From assembly GCA_009760855.2 (NCBI GenBank), contig WPIO01000045.1:996001-1060000 (forward strand): a stretch of DNA of 64,000 nucleotides, in the 5' to 3' direction. Of the stretch, positions 11,175-24,949 are shown in pieces. The position numbers and the translations under genes were made by a program. The first letter of the stretch is position 1. Every line of letters begins with the position of its first letter. Below the pieces are notes generated by a model that saw only the letters and a program-made list of their open reading frames with translations, had not been told where the DNA came from and made no database searches. This DNA is from Cristatella mucedo. Taxonomy: Eukaryota > Bryozoa > Phylactolaemata > Cristatellidae.

Positions 11175-11390
11175 ATCTACCTTCCAGTGAGTGGGCATGA
11201 CAGCTCAAATGCACAAGCCTCCGATGGAAGAAGAGCAACAACCAGAGAAGATCCAAGGCTGTCCGCAGCATTGCGTGCTGAACAATGCGAGAATTGTGCT
11301 TTGATTTGCCTGGCACAAAGAACGCCCGCACAGGACCAACACCAACAATTTATTCTACTACTCACAGAGCAGAGGGAGCACGACTTCACT

Positions 11391-11395
<5 letters not shown>

Positions 11396-11458
<63 letters not shown>
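11396..11458 (+). repeat. (CT)n microsatellite in left arm
   Basis: About 31 CT units. The partner in the right arm is a longer (GA)n at 14435-14505. The two arms also differ in the flanking CTCC/GGAG text. Confidence 0.95.
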
Positions 11459-11460
<2 letters not shown>

Positions 11461-12771
11461 ACTCTAGTCTCCTCTCCTCGACTCCGGCTGTGCCTTGGCC
11501 GACCCCGATGGTGAATCCACCATCTGTTCAGCAGCGGGTTATTGGCCTGTGTCAACGCCTCATTAGAAGGGGACCACAGCTGTGCACAGGCCCCTCTCGA
11601 GGATGCTCCCACCAGCTGTTTAGGAGAGGAGCGGTACCGGCCTGCATATACTCAGACCACAAGAATGAGTAGCGAAACCTGAGCAGCCTTTCGTTTTGAT
11701 TAGGATTGAGTGCCATAGGAGCCGGAAAGAGCTTGCTGGACTTGTCTAATCGAACACGGCCATCCAAGATTCTAAAACTCGTGGGCACGCCTTCCGGCAT
11801 CCTGTGCGTCGCGTCCATGTGATTTTCTCAGTTTATTCTGCATGGCCGGCTTAAACAATAACTCTGGAGCTTTCAGGAAGACTTCAGGAAAGAGCTAGGA
11901 AACGAAGCCGCGCGTTCTAGTGTACTTACACGACGGAAAAAGACTGGAAGAAAATAGGAAGAAGGCGAGAGAGTCGCGGCACTCTCTAGGCGCTAGTTAG
12001 TACTCTCCCGCCCGCTGTTGGTTGGTGCATGCAGTCTCCATAGACCCGTGTATTGAAAACTGGGATCTCTCGGAAGCGACGTTTACCGCCGCTGAGCCGC
12101 AACCGGTGTGACAGAGACGTCTTCACTGGTCGAGTCGCGCAACTCAAACGCAGCCACATGCCGCTCACATATACCATGCAGTATATAATGGGCTGGTGCT
12201 GTATCTTACCTTGGAAACCACAGATACAATTCTTAAAACCAGAGCGTTACATAGGGATTACGTGCACATATGAACAACGTGTTTTTGGTGTAGGTATTGC
12301 GTATACTCAGCGCTTGTTTATGAGCGCACCTATCCGGAAGTTGTCACCCATAACACAAATCGAATTGTCTCCCCATACACTATCAATGACTCTGATAGTA
12401 AAACTTTTGTAGCAACCAAAACTAGCTTTGCTTAATCAGTTTGATTTAGGAAAATAAATATAAACGTAAATAAGTACGATTGGACTACTGAAATCCCTAA
12501 CACGTGGTTTACATATAAGATTACAGAACAACACTCATTAAAAACATATAATCATGTATACTTATATTATGGAACGGCAGTTTAACGTTACTCTGGTTTC
12601 TCATCAATTCCACGTATAAATCTTTCGCCTTTTACTAAAGATTTCCGTGGTGAGGAACATTCAAATGAGTCTATAGAAATTTTTGAAAACCCTCTTTCGA
12701 GAGGGTAATAATCTGAAGAAAACTGTAAACTACAGCCGACCGATGCACTAGCAGTTATGATTACGGGGCTA

Positions 12772-13114
12772 TATTCGCTTTCTGCGGCTAAACTTAGCAT
12801 CTCGTCTCTGCAGTACAGGTAATAATCACTGATTATGTATTCCATATAATGGCGGCACCATAAAATTTACTGTGGCCTTCAGAACCTGTCGGGTGTGCCT
12901 CGGAATACAAGTCCGACTGGTTTTAAGAATTTTACCTGTGGCTTCCAAGGTAAGATACAGCACCAGCCCATATAGTGCATGGTGTGAGCGGCATGTGGCT
13001 GCGTTTGAGTTGTGCGACTCGATACTACTTCATGGGACCGTATACCACCAGTCCGACGGTGGTTCGTCCGCCATAGTAGATCTGCCGGCGACTTTACCTG
13101 TGGCGTAGACCGGA
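12772..13114. repeat. palindrome spacer with a diverged third copy of arm sequence
   Basis: The spacer of about 343 bp is not self-complementary. Its part at 12915-13022 matches right-arm sequence 13645-13755 in direct orientation: TTTTAAGAATT, CCAAGGTAAGATACAGCAC, GAGCGGCATGTGGCTGCG. It differs at many positions and lacks a short segment, so it is older than the arm-to-arm copying. Confidence 0.85.
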
Positions 13115-14432
13115 TAGCCCCGTAATCATAACTGCTAGTGCATCGGTCGGCTGTAGTTTACAGTTTTCTTCAGATTATTACCCTCTCGAAAGAGGGTTTT
13201 CAAAAATTTCTATAGACTCATTTGAATGTTCCTCACCACGGAAATCTTTAGTAAAAGGCGAAAGATTTATACGTGGAATTGATGAGAAACCAGAGTAACG
13301 TTAAACTGCCGTTCCATAATATAAGTATACATGATTATATGTTTTTAATGAGTGTTGTTCTGTAATCTTATATGTAAACCACGTGTTAGGGATTTCAGTA
13401 GTCCAATCGTACTTATTTACGTTTATATTTATTTTCCTAAATCAAACTGATTAAGCAAAGCTAGTTTTGGTTGCTACAAAAGTTTTACTATCAGAGTCAT
13501 TGATAGTGTATGGGGAGACAATTCGATTTGTGTTATGGGTGACAACTTCCGGATAGGTGCGCTCATAAACAAGCGCTGAGTATACGCAATACCTACACCA
13601 AAAACACGTTGTTCATATGTGCACGTAATCCCTATGTAACGCTCTGGTTTTAAGAATTGTATCTGTGGTTTCCAAGGTAAGATACAGCACCAGCCCATTA
13701 TATACTGCATGGTATATGTGAGCGGCATGTGGCTGCGTTTGAGTTGCGCGACTCGACCAGTGAAGACGTCTCTGTCACACCGGTTGCGGCTCAGCGGCGG
13801 TAAACGTCGCTTCCGAGAGATCCCAGTTTTCAATACACGGGTCTATGGAGACTGCATGCACCAACCAACAGCGGGCGGGAGAGTACTAACTAGCGCCTAG
13901 AGAGTGCCGCGACTCTCTCGCCTTCTTCCTATTTTCTTCCAGTCTTTTTCCGTCGTGTAAGTACACTAGAACGCGCGGCTTCGTTTCCTAGCTCTTTCCT
14001 GAAGTCTTCCTGAAAGCTCCAGAGTTATTGTTTAAGCCGGCCATGCAGAATAAACTGAGAAAATCACATGGACGCGACGCACAGGATGCCGGAAGGCGTG
14101 CCCACGAGTTTTAGAATCTTGGATGGCCGTGTTCGATTAGACAAGTCCAGCAAGCTCTTTCCGGCTCCTATGGCACTCAATCCTAATCAAAACGAAAGGC
14201 TGCTCAGGTTTCGCTACTCATTCTTGTGGTCTGAGTATATGCAGGCCGGTACCGCTCCTCTCCTAAACAGCTGGTGGGAGCATCCTCGAGAGGGGCCTGT
14301 GCACAGCTGTGGTCCCCTTCTAATGAGGCGTTGACACAGGCCAATAACCCGCTGCTGAACAGATGGTGGATTCACCATCGGGGTCGGCCAAGGCACAGCC
14401 GGAGTCCGGAGTCGAGGAGAGAGAGACTAGAG

Positions 14433-14510
<78 letters not shown>

Positions 14511-15067
14511 AGTGAAGTCGTGCTCCCTCTGCTCTGTGAGTAGTAGAATAAAAATTGTTGGTGTTGGTCCTGTGCGGGCGTTCTTTGTGCCAGGCCAAAT
14601 CAAAGCACAATTCTCGCATTGTTCAGCACGCAATGCTGCGGACAGCCTTGGATCTTCTCTGGTTGTTGCTCTTCTTCCATCGGAGGCTTGTGCATTTGAG
14701 CTGTCATGCCCACTCACTGGAAGGTAGATGCTAGCTAGCTAGCTAGCTAGCAAAAGCTCATTGTGGTCAGCAGATGCTTCACTCATTCGCATTCACGTAG
14801 AACGCAATGGAAGGGCGACTACGTTGTCACTTCTGCTGAACGATCAGCAACAACAACATCGGAAGCTTTTTCCGCCAGGCACGCTTTGCTTTCGACTGAA
14901 ACGGTGGCTGGCTGCAGCCTCCCCCCTCCCCCCCTCATCCGACGCCTTTAATTTGTCTAGAGTCGCAGAGAGTAAGCCTTTCATTCTTTAGTAAAAATTA
15001 ATACGTGCTCATGACATGGCCTAGTCTAGTCGCAAGGTTTTAACTGGGAGTAAGCAAACGGCAGTGT
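13115..15067 (-). repeat. large palindrome, right arm
   Basis: Near-identical reverse complement of the left arm, about 18 bases longer. Most of the length difference is in the (GA)n tract and its edges. Single-base differences also occur outside the tract, for example one extra C in GCCAGGCCAAATC near 14590. The differences argue against a simple assembly mirror artefact. Confidence 0.95.
14435..14505 (+). repeat. (GA)n microsatellite in right arm
   Basis: About 35 GA units; partner of the left-arm (CT)n. Confidence 0.95.
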
Positions 15068-15304
15068 GGCATGTTCTTTCTATGCACGCTGTCACACCCT
15101 GAGCTATTTCATTGCAGTGCTGCGTTGATGTGCACAAGATGTCTTTCGGAACATGCAGACCGGTATGCTTGCTCCGACTTCTGTGCAGTACCAAGAAACC
15201 ACAGTAGCAGCAGCAGCGTCCTCCGTAGCCCTGATCTGGTGACATTAGTACTACTTGATATGGGGTCAGGCAGGGCTGGAGTGTCATCAGCCCTTCAGAT
15301 AATG

Positions 15305-16770
15305 TCTTGGGTTTGTTAATAAGAATAAAACTACATTTGTATAGCTCCCTCAGAGAACTTAATCTCTTTCTAGTCATTTTACATACGTTGTAAAGGAAGC
15401 ATGGTCGAATGTTTAGTGGTAGCTTGCTCAGTGACAACAAACATAAGATGGTTAGAGGTAACATGCACAGGGTCAGCAAGCAAATATGGTTAGTGGCAGC
15501 ATGCACAGTGTTGGCACGAATAAACACTCAAAGGGCGAATCACATGGATGCACCAAATGTTGTTATAAATAGGTGCGTTTTTAGCTTCTTTTTAAATGTA
15601 GTCAAGTCAGGGAATGTAGTGACACCAGTTGGAAGTGAGCTCCAGGCTTTGAGAGCATACGAATTAAAGGCACGGTCTCCAAAGAATTTGAGTTTGTACA
15701 AGGTGTAGCTAAACGATTCTATTCAGAAAAGCAAGTGGTGCGATGCTTAGCCTGGTGGGGGAGTAGGTGTGATAGGTAGGCTGGAGCCAAATAATGAATG
15801 GACCTAAACGTGAGTGACAGATCCTTGAAGTCGATGCACTGCTTGACTGGAAGCCAGTACTGGCCGGCAAGAAGTGGTGTAATGTGGCAACATCGACGTT
15901 CATGGCAGACAAGCCTAGCTGCAGAATTTTGCACCAACTGTAATCACCTGATTGCACAGGCCAGTAGACCAGCAAGCAGTGAGTTGCAGAAGTCGAGACG
16001 GGATGTCACAAATGCATGAACCAAATTAGATATAGTATCCCTGTCTAAGCAAGCCCGATATTTAGCAATGCTATATAGCTGACAGTAGGCTTGACTGTGG
16101 AGCTGATGTGGTCGTCTAATGAAAGGTCACTTCGGAATAGGACACCTAGGTTACTTACAGGTTCAACAGGAGATATGCGCGTGGAGCTGATTTTGACCAT
16201 AAGGTTTTTAAATTTCTGCATCACACTTGATTTGCCCATACCCAGTAAGTTGGTTTTATTGTCATTCAATTTAAGAAGGTTTGCTGCCACCCGTGTGCAG
16301 ACGTTATCAATACAAGCAGCTAGGGAGTTGAGCGAGTTCGATGTGCTGGCGTGCTGGGAGAGATCCAAGCAAAGGTACAACTGAGTGTCATCTGCATAGA
16401 AGTGATAGCCTAGATGGTGCTTGGCAATCACATCGGCTAGAGGGAGATTATGAACAGTGAAAAGAACCGGACCAAGCGCAGAGCCCTGAGGTAGATGGTT
16501 GATCATAGATACAAGTAATTTTGGATTGTGCTTCTGTGATTCAACAGCGTTTTTATAGAAGCTAGACTTAGCCTTTACTAAGATCGATTAGTATGATCTA
16601 CAATAGTCTTCATATGCCTGTCGATGGACAGTCAGTCGCGGTCTTTTGTATACTTCTTCAAGCTTGTGCTTAGTATACCTAGCTAGTTTAATGTATGCGG
16701 TAAACCACGTGTCGTCGTCTGGGGCAGAGCCCACGGTGCGCGTCAGCAACACGTGGAGCTGTTCGGCATG
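15305..16770 (-). mobile_element. LINE family 1, 3' half with internal deletion
   Basis: The minus-strand tail lies at 15345-15375 (CTCCCTCAGAGAACTTAATC). The C-terminal domain, then YADDTQLYLCLD and LPLADVIAKHHLGYHF, follow upstream on that strand (153-codon frame 16045-16506). Directly beyond the GSALGP motif the sequence jumps to the linker region (16520-16720), which in the 36.4-kb copy lies several hundred bases further 5'. Much of the reverse-transcriptase core has therefore been lost. There is no insertion at the join. Confidence 0.8.
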
Positions 16771-17987
16771 GAGGAGTGCACCTAGAACAACAGCTGTAAT
16801 TCCTGATGATTAATATCAGTGTAATTTCCCTAACTAGTGCATCAATTGCGCTCTGCCTTCCAGCTCCTGGGACAGTCCGAGGCTGCTTGACTCCAAAGAC
16901 TATGCGGTATCAATAGGGCTGATGCAAGGTTTGAGATCCCATTGTAAGCTTAGCCCACCTGAATACTTTGCCGGGAATCCCAACGATTGCTGGCAATCTG
17001 GATGCATGATCGCATGCAAATCGATAGAACAGTCTGACAGAAAGACAGGAGCTACTCGTGTCTTGAGGTTCTGCCGACCGGCTGAAATGCAATCATTTGA
17101 GAGGGGCAGTCTTCGACTATACCATGGGCGGCCCCTGTTCTATATAGCTGTATTGCCTTGAAACGAAAAAAAAACAACAGCGCTCTTCATGCTGGGAGAC
17201 CAGCTCAGCCATAATAACTATTGTTAACAATAAGACAAGTTCAGTCATAGGAGAGATAAGCTCTGGGAGGCTTTCCTCCCAATCCCCTTCTGCCTATGCT
17301 GGTAGCACTCCTCACCAACTCAGCGGCCCGCCGATGAGTCATTACTGCAGCCCTACTGGGCACTTGCCTCTGCTACAGAGCAGCTTTCCACTAGAGATCG
17401 TTGCGGGGAGACTGTCTTCAGCAATCGTTTTTTGTCCTGTCGGCCATGCTACATGGTGTGCTGCCATTTTTTCCGCCATCATGGTACTGCTTCACAGACT
17501 TAGGAGCCGGTCATTGCTCTCCGTTTTCAGGAACTTCCCACAAACCAATGACTTGTCTTTCGGATTCCTTGGAAAGGTGCCGTCCTAGACCCAGTCTCCT
17601 GCCTTATCTGTGTCATTTGCTCCGATTCATTAAATCAGGTTGAGGCGTAGATCTGCAACCTTGGAAGTGCTCTTCAGTAGGTGTGCGACTAAGGGATGAG
17701 AATGTCTCTTCTTGGACCTCTATTTTCGGCTGCTAAGCCTGCTGCCACCACCCGTGGCCTCAGTAGAATGCCTGACACGTGCCATTTAGCCACGAGCTAG
17801 CTGGCCTTACCTACCCATTTGTCTAACATGGCTCTTGAATTGTCACGTTACTGTCGGGCAGTCGGCGTACAAAACCTCAATTTGCCCCCAACTCAGCTTG
17901 ACTGTGGCTTGCCTGCGGCTGATCAAAGAGTCATGCCATCCTGTGCCATACACGTACAACTCCTCATTCAAACCTGGCAGGAATTTC
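16771..17987. other. no gene recognised
   Basis: Several 60-97 codon open frames on both strands; none has a motif I recognise. If the minus-strand exon at 17988-18188 is real, its next exons would fall here. Confidence 0.35.
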
Positions 17988-18188
17988 TTACGGGTGCACC
18001 TTTCTCTGCTGCGACTTGGCGGCTATCTTCTCTGCGAACATGGTCTGTGCAATAGCAAAAATGACGAGCATCGCCACAGCAGATCCCAATCGGTCCATCG
18101 TCAAGCTGTGCCGAGACGTTGCTCCTAATCTCTTTGCAGCGACTTCGTCGTCTGCGTTTAGCTGCTCAATTGAATGCTTCGGAGCCAT
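17988..18188 (-). CDS. possible small membrane-protein exon (unrecognised)
   Basis: Read from ATGGCTCCG (good +4 G), the minus strand encodes 66 residues: MAPKHSIEQLNADDEVAAKR, a polar stretch, then a likely single membrane span GSAVAMLVIFAIAQTMF at about residues 35-51, then KIAAKSQQRKVHP. This is the layout of a type II membrane protein's first exon. Just before the stop is a donor-like CCC|GTAAGA, so the frame could continue by splicing. I do not recognise the family, and no downstream exon was identified. A chance open frame is quite possible. Confidence 0.3.
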   Translation of the reverse strand: MAPKHSIEQLNADDEVAAKRLGATSRHSLTMDRLGSAVAMLVIFAIAQTMFAEKIAAKSQQRKVHP

Positions 18189-18247
18189 GCACACGTGCCG
18201 CGAAGCTCCGGTGCTCCGAGAGCGACCGAGGCTTACCGGATGCTGAC

Positions 18248-18329
18248 GTCGTACGACCGACTAATCGAGAGTCGTACGACCTGCTTATCGAGAATCGTAG
18301 GACCAGCCGATCGAGCGTCGTATGACCAG
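18248..18329. repeat. 23-bp tandem repeat with TCGTACGA core
   Basis: Three full 23-bp units plus a partial fourth: GTCGTACGACCGACTAATCG, GTCGTACGACCTGCTTATCG, ATCGTAGGACCAGCCGATCG, GTCGTATGACCAG. The core TCGTACGA is palindromic. TGACGTC, a CRE-like half, abuts the first unit at 18244. The array lies about 60 bp upstream of the possible minus-strand ATG at 18188. Confidence 0.85.
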
Positions 18330-18961
18330 TTGGCTGTCAAACAACTGACCATGTTATCTAGCATCGAGCCGCCTTGCGTGCTTCGTGTCAGGCTCAGTTG
18401 AGGCCCGCCATGACTTTCTCAATTTTGCTTTGCTTAACCTTCGGCATCATCGCGTTTCGGTGGTTGGGTGCTCTTGACCCTATGCCCACGTGACCACGAC
18501 CAAACAGCTATTTCTATAAATAGCAGCGTGGGTATGCTCTTCTACTATGAACAGCTCATCAAATGAGAGGAAGTCTCAAAGGGATCCAAAGAAATCTTTT
18601 TTTGGGAGCAAGGAATAGTTGCATCTCGCCGAGTTAAAATTGGCAACATGACTGTAGCACGTTGGCCTAGGCACGGCTGGCTCGGATCTGGGCTGTCGTT
18701 AAGCCCATTCACTTGAGAACGCAGGAGGGCGTGAAATTTGTTGGGTAGATGCTGAGGATTATATTCATTCGAAATTGAAGCTTCGCGCCACCGATTTTCT
18801 CACAGTTTGTACTTAATTATAGATTATTGTGGTTATTCACTCATGGCTTGGATCTAGACCTGTCTCAGTCCCACCCACTCGCTTGGTGTAGTAACGGGCA
18901 GTCAAAACTAGAGCTTCTAGTGTGCGGTTTTTCATCATTGTATGGCGGATTGCTTCGTTTT
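18330..18961. other. no gene recognised
   Basis: No supported coding or repeat content. Confidence 0.4.
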
Positions 18962-19115
18962 GCCGCGATAGCCCGGGAGGTAAAGTGCTCGCTCGACGAG
19001 ACCGATGTCGTGGATTCGAATCCTGCGGTGGGCGATCCTTTAATGCCGACTGCAAGTGGCGGTGTTAGCCGTTAAGGCTCTTCCGCCGCTATACAAATGA
19101 GGCTGCTAAATTAGG
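18962..19115 (+). mobile_element. tRNA-derived SINE, family B
   Basis: The tRNA head GATAGCCCGGGAGGTAAAG is followed by box B GATGTCGTGGATTCGAATCC. The body GGGCGATCCTTTAATGCCG and AAGGCTCTTCCGCCGCTATAC matches the copy at 2.4 kb. Confidence 0.85.
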
Positions 19116-20939
<1,824 letters not shown>

Positions 20940-22985
20940 CAAGATGATTCTCAATAGCGTAGTTTGGCAACTGCGAGGTTCAGGACGGAGAGGCCTAGCT
21001 GCAGAAATTTTTGGCTAACTTTTAGCACCTTATTACAGAGGGCTGAAGACCTGCGAGGAGTTAGTTATACAGTCCTGTTAGGATATTGAAAATGCGAATT
21101 CTAGCCAAGTTGCGTAGCTGATAGTAGTAAGCCTTGACTATGTAACTGATTGGTTCATTGAGTGAAACACTAGTTTGAACAGGACATCCAGATTGCTGCT
21201 ACGAGAGATATGCAGACCGAGCCTAATTTTATAGGTAGTTTTTTCAACTTCTGAGTAACACTGGTGATCTGCCGTCGTTCAATTTGAGAAATTTTGCTGC
21301 GATACACGAACGAATTCATGAAGGAATACAAATAAAGGCAAACCAAGGCTGTGTGTCACCTGCATCAAACCGAAAGCCTAGATTGTTCTGAAAAAAACAA
21401 AAGTGTGTTCCAATTATGTCGCACGCTAACTAAAGGCCCAATCACCAGAGGATTTCAAAATTGCGTGGCAAATACAAGGATACTGGAAGCCGAACGGAAG
21501 ATGGTTCAAAAGCACAGCGGAGGAGCAAACAGGTCACACAGGTAATCTGGCTCATGGGAGTAAAACGATCTGTAAGACACAGTGATGATCGCGAAGTCGA
21601 TTCGATGCTTGATTACGAGTCAGTGAAGCTCAGACAGAAGTGATGTGATGTGGGAGTTACACCGTTAACGGCTAATCAGGCAAGCTACTGATCTTGACAC
21701 GGACTATTGCAGACAATTATTGGCACCCTTGAGAAGTCCGGAATAAAAGGAACCTAGCAGTAACCTAGATGCGATTTCACATTCACGTTAACTAACAATA
21801 GTAGTAGTAATACACTTGATAAAGCGCCCTCAGAGAACTCAGTCTCTTTCTAGGCGCTTTACATTTGCTGCAAAGGAAACACGATAGAATGGTGAGTGGA
21901 ATCGCTCTTGATAAACAACATAAATAACATGGTTCGGGGTGACATGCACAGGGTCAGCGTGCAAGTGTGGGTAGTGGCAGCCTGCAACAGCGTCAGCACG
22001 TACAGGCACATAAAGAACGAATCTCAGGGACCCACTAAATGCTGTCATAAGTAAATGCATTTTTATTTTGTTTTTAAATGTGGTCAAGTCAGGGTATGTC
22101 GTAATAAAAGTCGGGAGTGAGTTCCAGGCTGTGGGAGCATACGAACTTAAGACACGGCCTCCAAAGGATTTGATGTTTGTACGAGGTACACGTAAACAGT
22201 TTGATTCCAAAAAGCGGGTGGTATGATGCTTAGCCTGGTGGGGGAGTAGATTTGATAGGTAGGCTAGAGCCAAAGAATGAAGGGACATAATAGTGAGAGA
22301 CAAAACCTTGAAATCGATCAGTTGCTAGACTGGTAGCCAGTGCAGGTCGGCGAGAAGTGGTGCGACATGCAAATGCGAAGCTCATGAACAGACAAGCCTA
22401 GCTGCAGAGTTTTGCACCAGCTGTAAGCGCCCGAGTGCCGGTGAGCTAGCAAGCAGTGAGTTACAGAAGTCAAGGCGGGATGTCACAAATGCATGCACCG
22501 ACTTAGATGTGGTACCCATGTCTAAACAAGCCCGAATTTTAGCAATGTTATGTAGCTGAAAGTAGGCAGAATCGACTGAGGAGCTGGTGTGGTCGTCTAA
22601 CGAAAGGTCACTTTGGAACATGACACCTAGATTTCGTGCAGATTTAACAGGACATATGCTGGCAGAGCCGATTTTGAGCGCTAGCCGTTCCAATATCTGA
22701 ATCACACTTGGTTTGCCCATAACTAGGAAGTTAGTATTGTCATCATTCAATTTAAGAAAACTTGCTGCCTTTCATGCGTGGATGTAATCAATATATGCAG
22801 CAAAGGAGTTCAGAGAATTCGACGTGCTGGAAGGCTGGGAGGGATCAAAGCAGAGGTACGTATGAGTGTCATCCGCATAGAAGTGAAAGCCTAGATTGTG
22901 CTCGGTAATCACAGCGGCAAGAGGGAGAGTATAGACCGTGAAAAGAGCCGGACCCGAGAGCAGAGCCTAGCGGTACCCCATATTT
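20940..22985 (-). mobile_element. LINE family 1 cluster: old fragments plus a younger copy
   Basis: Fragments at 20940-21440 and 21545-21790 match the C-terminal half but are heavily mutated. A better copy spans 21790-22985: its tail is CTTGATAAAGCGCCCTCAGAG at 21818, and its C-terminal and reverse-transcriptase parts encode KIRACLDMGTTSKSVHAFVT and SRLDFCNSLLASSPAL. It stops at the GVPQGS region (22980), and LTR-like sequence follows. Confidence 0.75.
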
Positions 22986-22989
22986 CAGA

Positions 22990-23665
22990 ACTAGCTTGGC
23001 TGTGGTACTTTTCTACGTGCAGTGCAAATGTGGCGTAGCGGCTTTCAAGTCCAAAAGTGATTGCGCCGCAAACATCTTGTTCATAATGGTACCAGCCTGG
23101 CCGTTTCGATACAAATACCGGCGAATCCCTGAGCCTTGGAGCTAGCAAGCTTGTAGTGACTTGTAACTTGTAGCCGTGCCAATGCAGCAGGCAATATACG
23201 CAGACAGACAGCCGGACATGGGAGCGCAGGCAGCAAGGAAGAGCGCCCCGGAAACCACGTGCCCAGCACGTGACCGGCCGATGGCCGCCATAACTTATGG
23301 AAAGGAGAGTAATATTTCTGCAATTGATTGATGCGGCTGACCTAGCGCGAAGCCTGCTTATAAGAATAGCAGATGTGAGCGAGCCACTGCCCTGCTCGGT
23401 GATTGACTTTGCATTGGGGGCCATTTTCGGGAACGGTGGAAATGTGAGAGAGGTGAAGTGAGTTGTGCTTCCCGCCTAGCTCCGTGTGTGGTAAATAAAC
23501 CTGTGGCGATCGTCGGTCATCGGCGGACGTTCTGCGCAACGACGACTAAACTACGAGCCTCATTTCAAAGACTCGTTGTGTGCCACCAGACGCCGGCCGC
23601 GCTATTTTTGAGGTTCCTGGGAGCCTGGGTGTGCGGAATACCACGGCTGTGGCTACTCGACAAGA
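22990..23665 (+). mobile_element. LTR-like fossil, possibly a solo LTR
   Basis: The stretch reads TGTGGTACTT at its start (23001). It has a TATA-like CTTATAAGAATAG (23356), a GTAAATAAACCTGTG polyadenylation-type box (23491) and CTACTCGACA at the end (about 23662). It lies between two LINE pieces. No coding remains. Flanking target duplications were not found, so the boundaries and class are uncertain. Confidence 0.3.
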
Positions 23666-23679
23666 CTTCAAATATAATA

Positions 23680-23770
23680 ATAATAATAATAATGCACTTG
23701 ATAAAGCGCTCTCAGAGAACTTAATCTCTTCCTAAGCGCTTTACATTTGCTGCAAAGGGAAATTTTAACG
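23680..23770 (-). mobile_element. LINE family 1 orphan tail
   Basis: Only the last 80-90 bases of the family are present: (AAT)n, GCACTTGATAAAGCGCTCTC, then the stem-loop to TTTGCTGCAAAGGGA. Confidence 0.85.
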
Positions 23771-24234
23771 GGAGATGAATGCACCAATTCAGGCTCCAAT
23801 TTGAGAAACGGCGCTAAAGAGACTGAACACCTTTAGGATGCACACGCGAAAGTTTTGGATCGAGAAAACCGTTTTAAAACTTGCCACAGGTTCATGTTGA
23901 CTTTTATCGACGATACCAATGCGGAGTACGAATGTCCAATTTTAAGTATCACAAGGACGACGTCTTACCTCTGGCCTCGAGTTATGCCTCCTGCAGAATA
24001 TGGCGCTGTCGTTGAACGTATTTGCAATCGACCTGCTTAGTCGATATACAGTCGACCTATATAGTTCGCAATCATTTTCTGAGCGCAGCGAAGGTGAGCA
24101 CACGTCACGCGATATGCTTACCGTAATAAACAGGACTGCTAGTGCTCTGTGGCTGAGTGCCAGGCCGGGCAGCTGCCGAGTGAAGTGGCAAAAGGTCAGC
24201 TAGAAAGGTCAGCGCTGAGTAACAACTAGGCCAC
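23771..24234. other. no gene recognised
   Basis: No supported content. Confidence 0.4.
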
Positions 24235-24595
24235 TGCAGATGGCTATGAATATAGACGCAAGGCTAGTCTGTAAAAAGTCCCAGAGGTTTAACCACGTGC
24301 ATCCTTTTCTAAAAGAGCTAGGATGGCTGCCGGCTGATCGCCGGATACAGAGAAAAGTTTTTATGCTGACCCGCACGGCCCAACACGGCTTGGCTCCTAC
24401 GTACCCAGCTGAAGTGCTGCACCAGTTGTAGCCTCCTCAAGTCCTGTACGGACAATAAATTAGCTGTTCCACTTCTCCGCTTTGAGGCCTTTGGCGATGG
24501 ATGCGCTATACAAAACTCTTGTGCGTAACATCCACGTAGTCTTTGTGGCGTTGTGGAGTTACAGACGGAGATGCATTACATTACATCGCAAAGGT
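24235..24595 (+). mobile_element. LINE family 2, 3' end
   Basis: This encodes a C-terminal CR1-type stretch (LGWLPADRRIQRKVFML and HGLAPTYPAEVL). A tail distinct from family 1 follows: GCGCTATACAAAACTCTTG, GTGGCGTTGTGGAGTTACAG, then TACATTACATC. Related copies are at 31.3, 34.5 and 47.3 kb. Confidence 0.7.
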
Positions 24596-24949
24596 CGATG
24601 CTGGAAAGGTCATGGCTGCATCCTGCTCGTCTACTCCTGCAGCTCTGGCGTTAAGCTGCAATAAAATAAAAGCTTACATCAAGAATAGCGGCACTCTCAA
24701 AACGACAACTCGTGAATACAATTCGCATTTGGATGGCAGCAACGCTTTTAGAAATTGAATGACGGTTTAACCAACTAGCTGGAGTAACGGGAGAGGCTTG
24801 TGCCACCCGGACACGGGAAAGCCTTAGCCTCATCAGGTCATTGGGCTCATTGGGCTCGACCAGAATAGAACCCAGTAGGCTCAGCACTCAATCTGGGCCT
24901 GCTATTCTAATGCGCGCTTTCACTCGATGACCTCGTCGGCTCCGCATTC

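Larger units (their letters stand above)
10837..12771 (+). repeat. large palindrome, left arm
   Basis: The arm begins ACACTGCCGTTTGCTTAC, which is the exact reverse complement of 15050-15067. Paired positions sum to 25904 in the outer part and to 25886 in the inner part, so the arms align along their whole length with a net 18-base indel. The arm includes a (GCTA)n block (11153-11174), a (CT)n tract and a 119-codon open frame (12053-12412) repeated in the other arm. No protein is recognised. Confidence 0.95.

Noticed and set aside
11187-11672. Ser/Leu- and Arg/Glu-rich frames over CT/GA tracts (also at 14.4, 20.2 and 39.1 kb)
   Set aside because: Artefacts of dinucleotide repeats.
12053-13833. 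A 119-codon frame present in both palindrome arms (12053-12412 + and 13474-13833 -)
   Set aside because: It is duplicated only because the arms are inverted copies. No domain, no splice support and no codon pattern argues for a protein.
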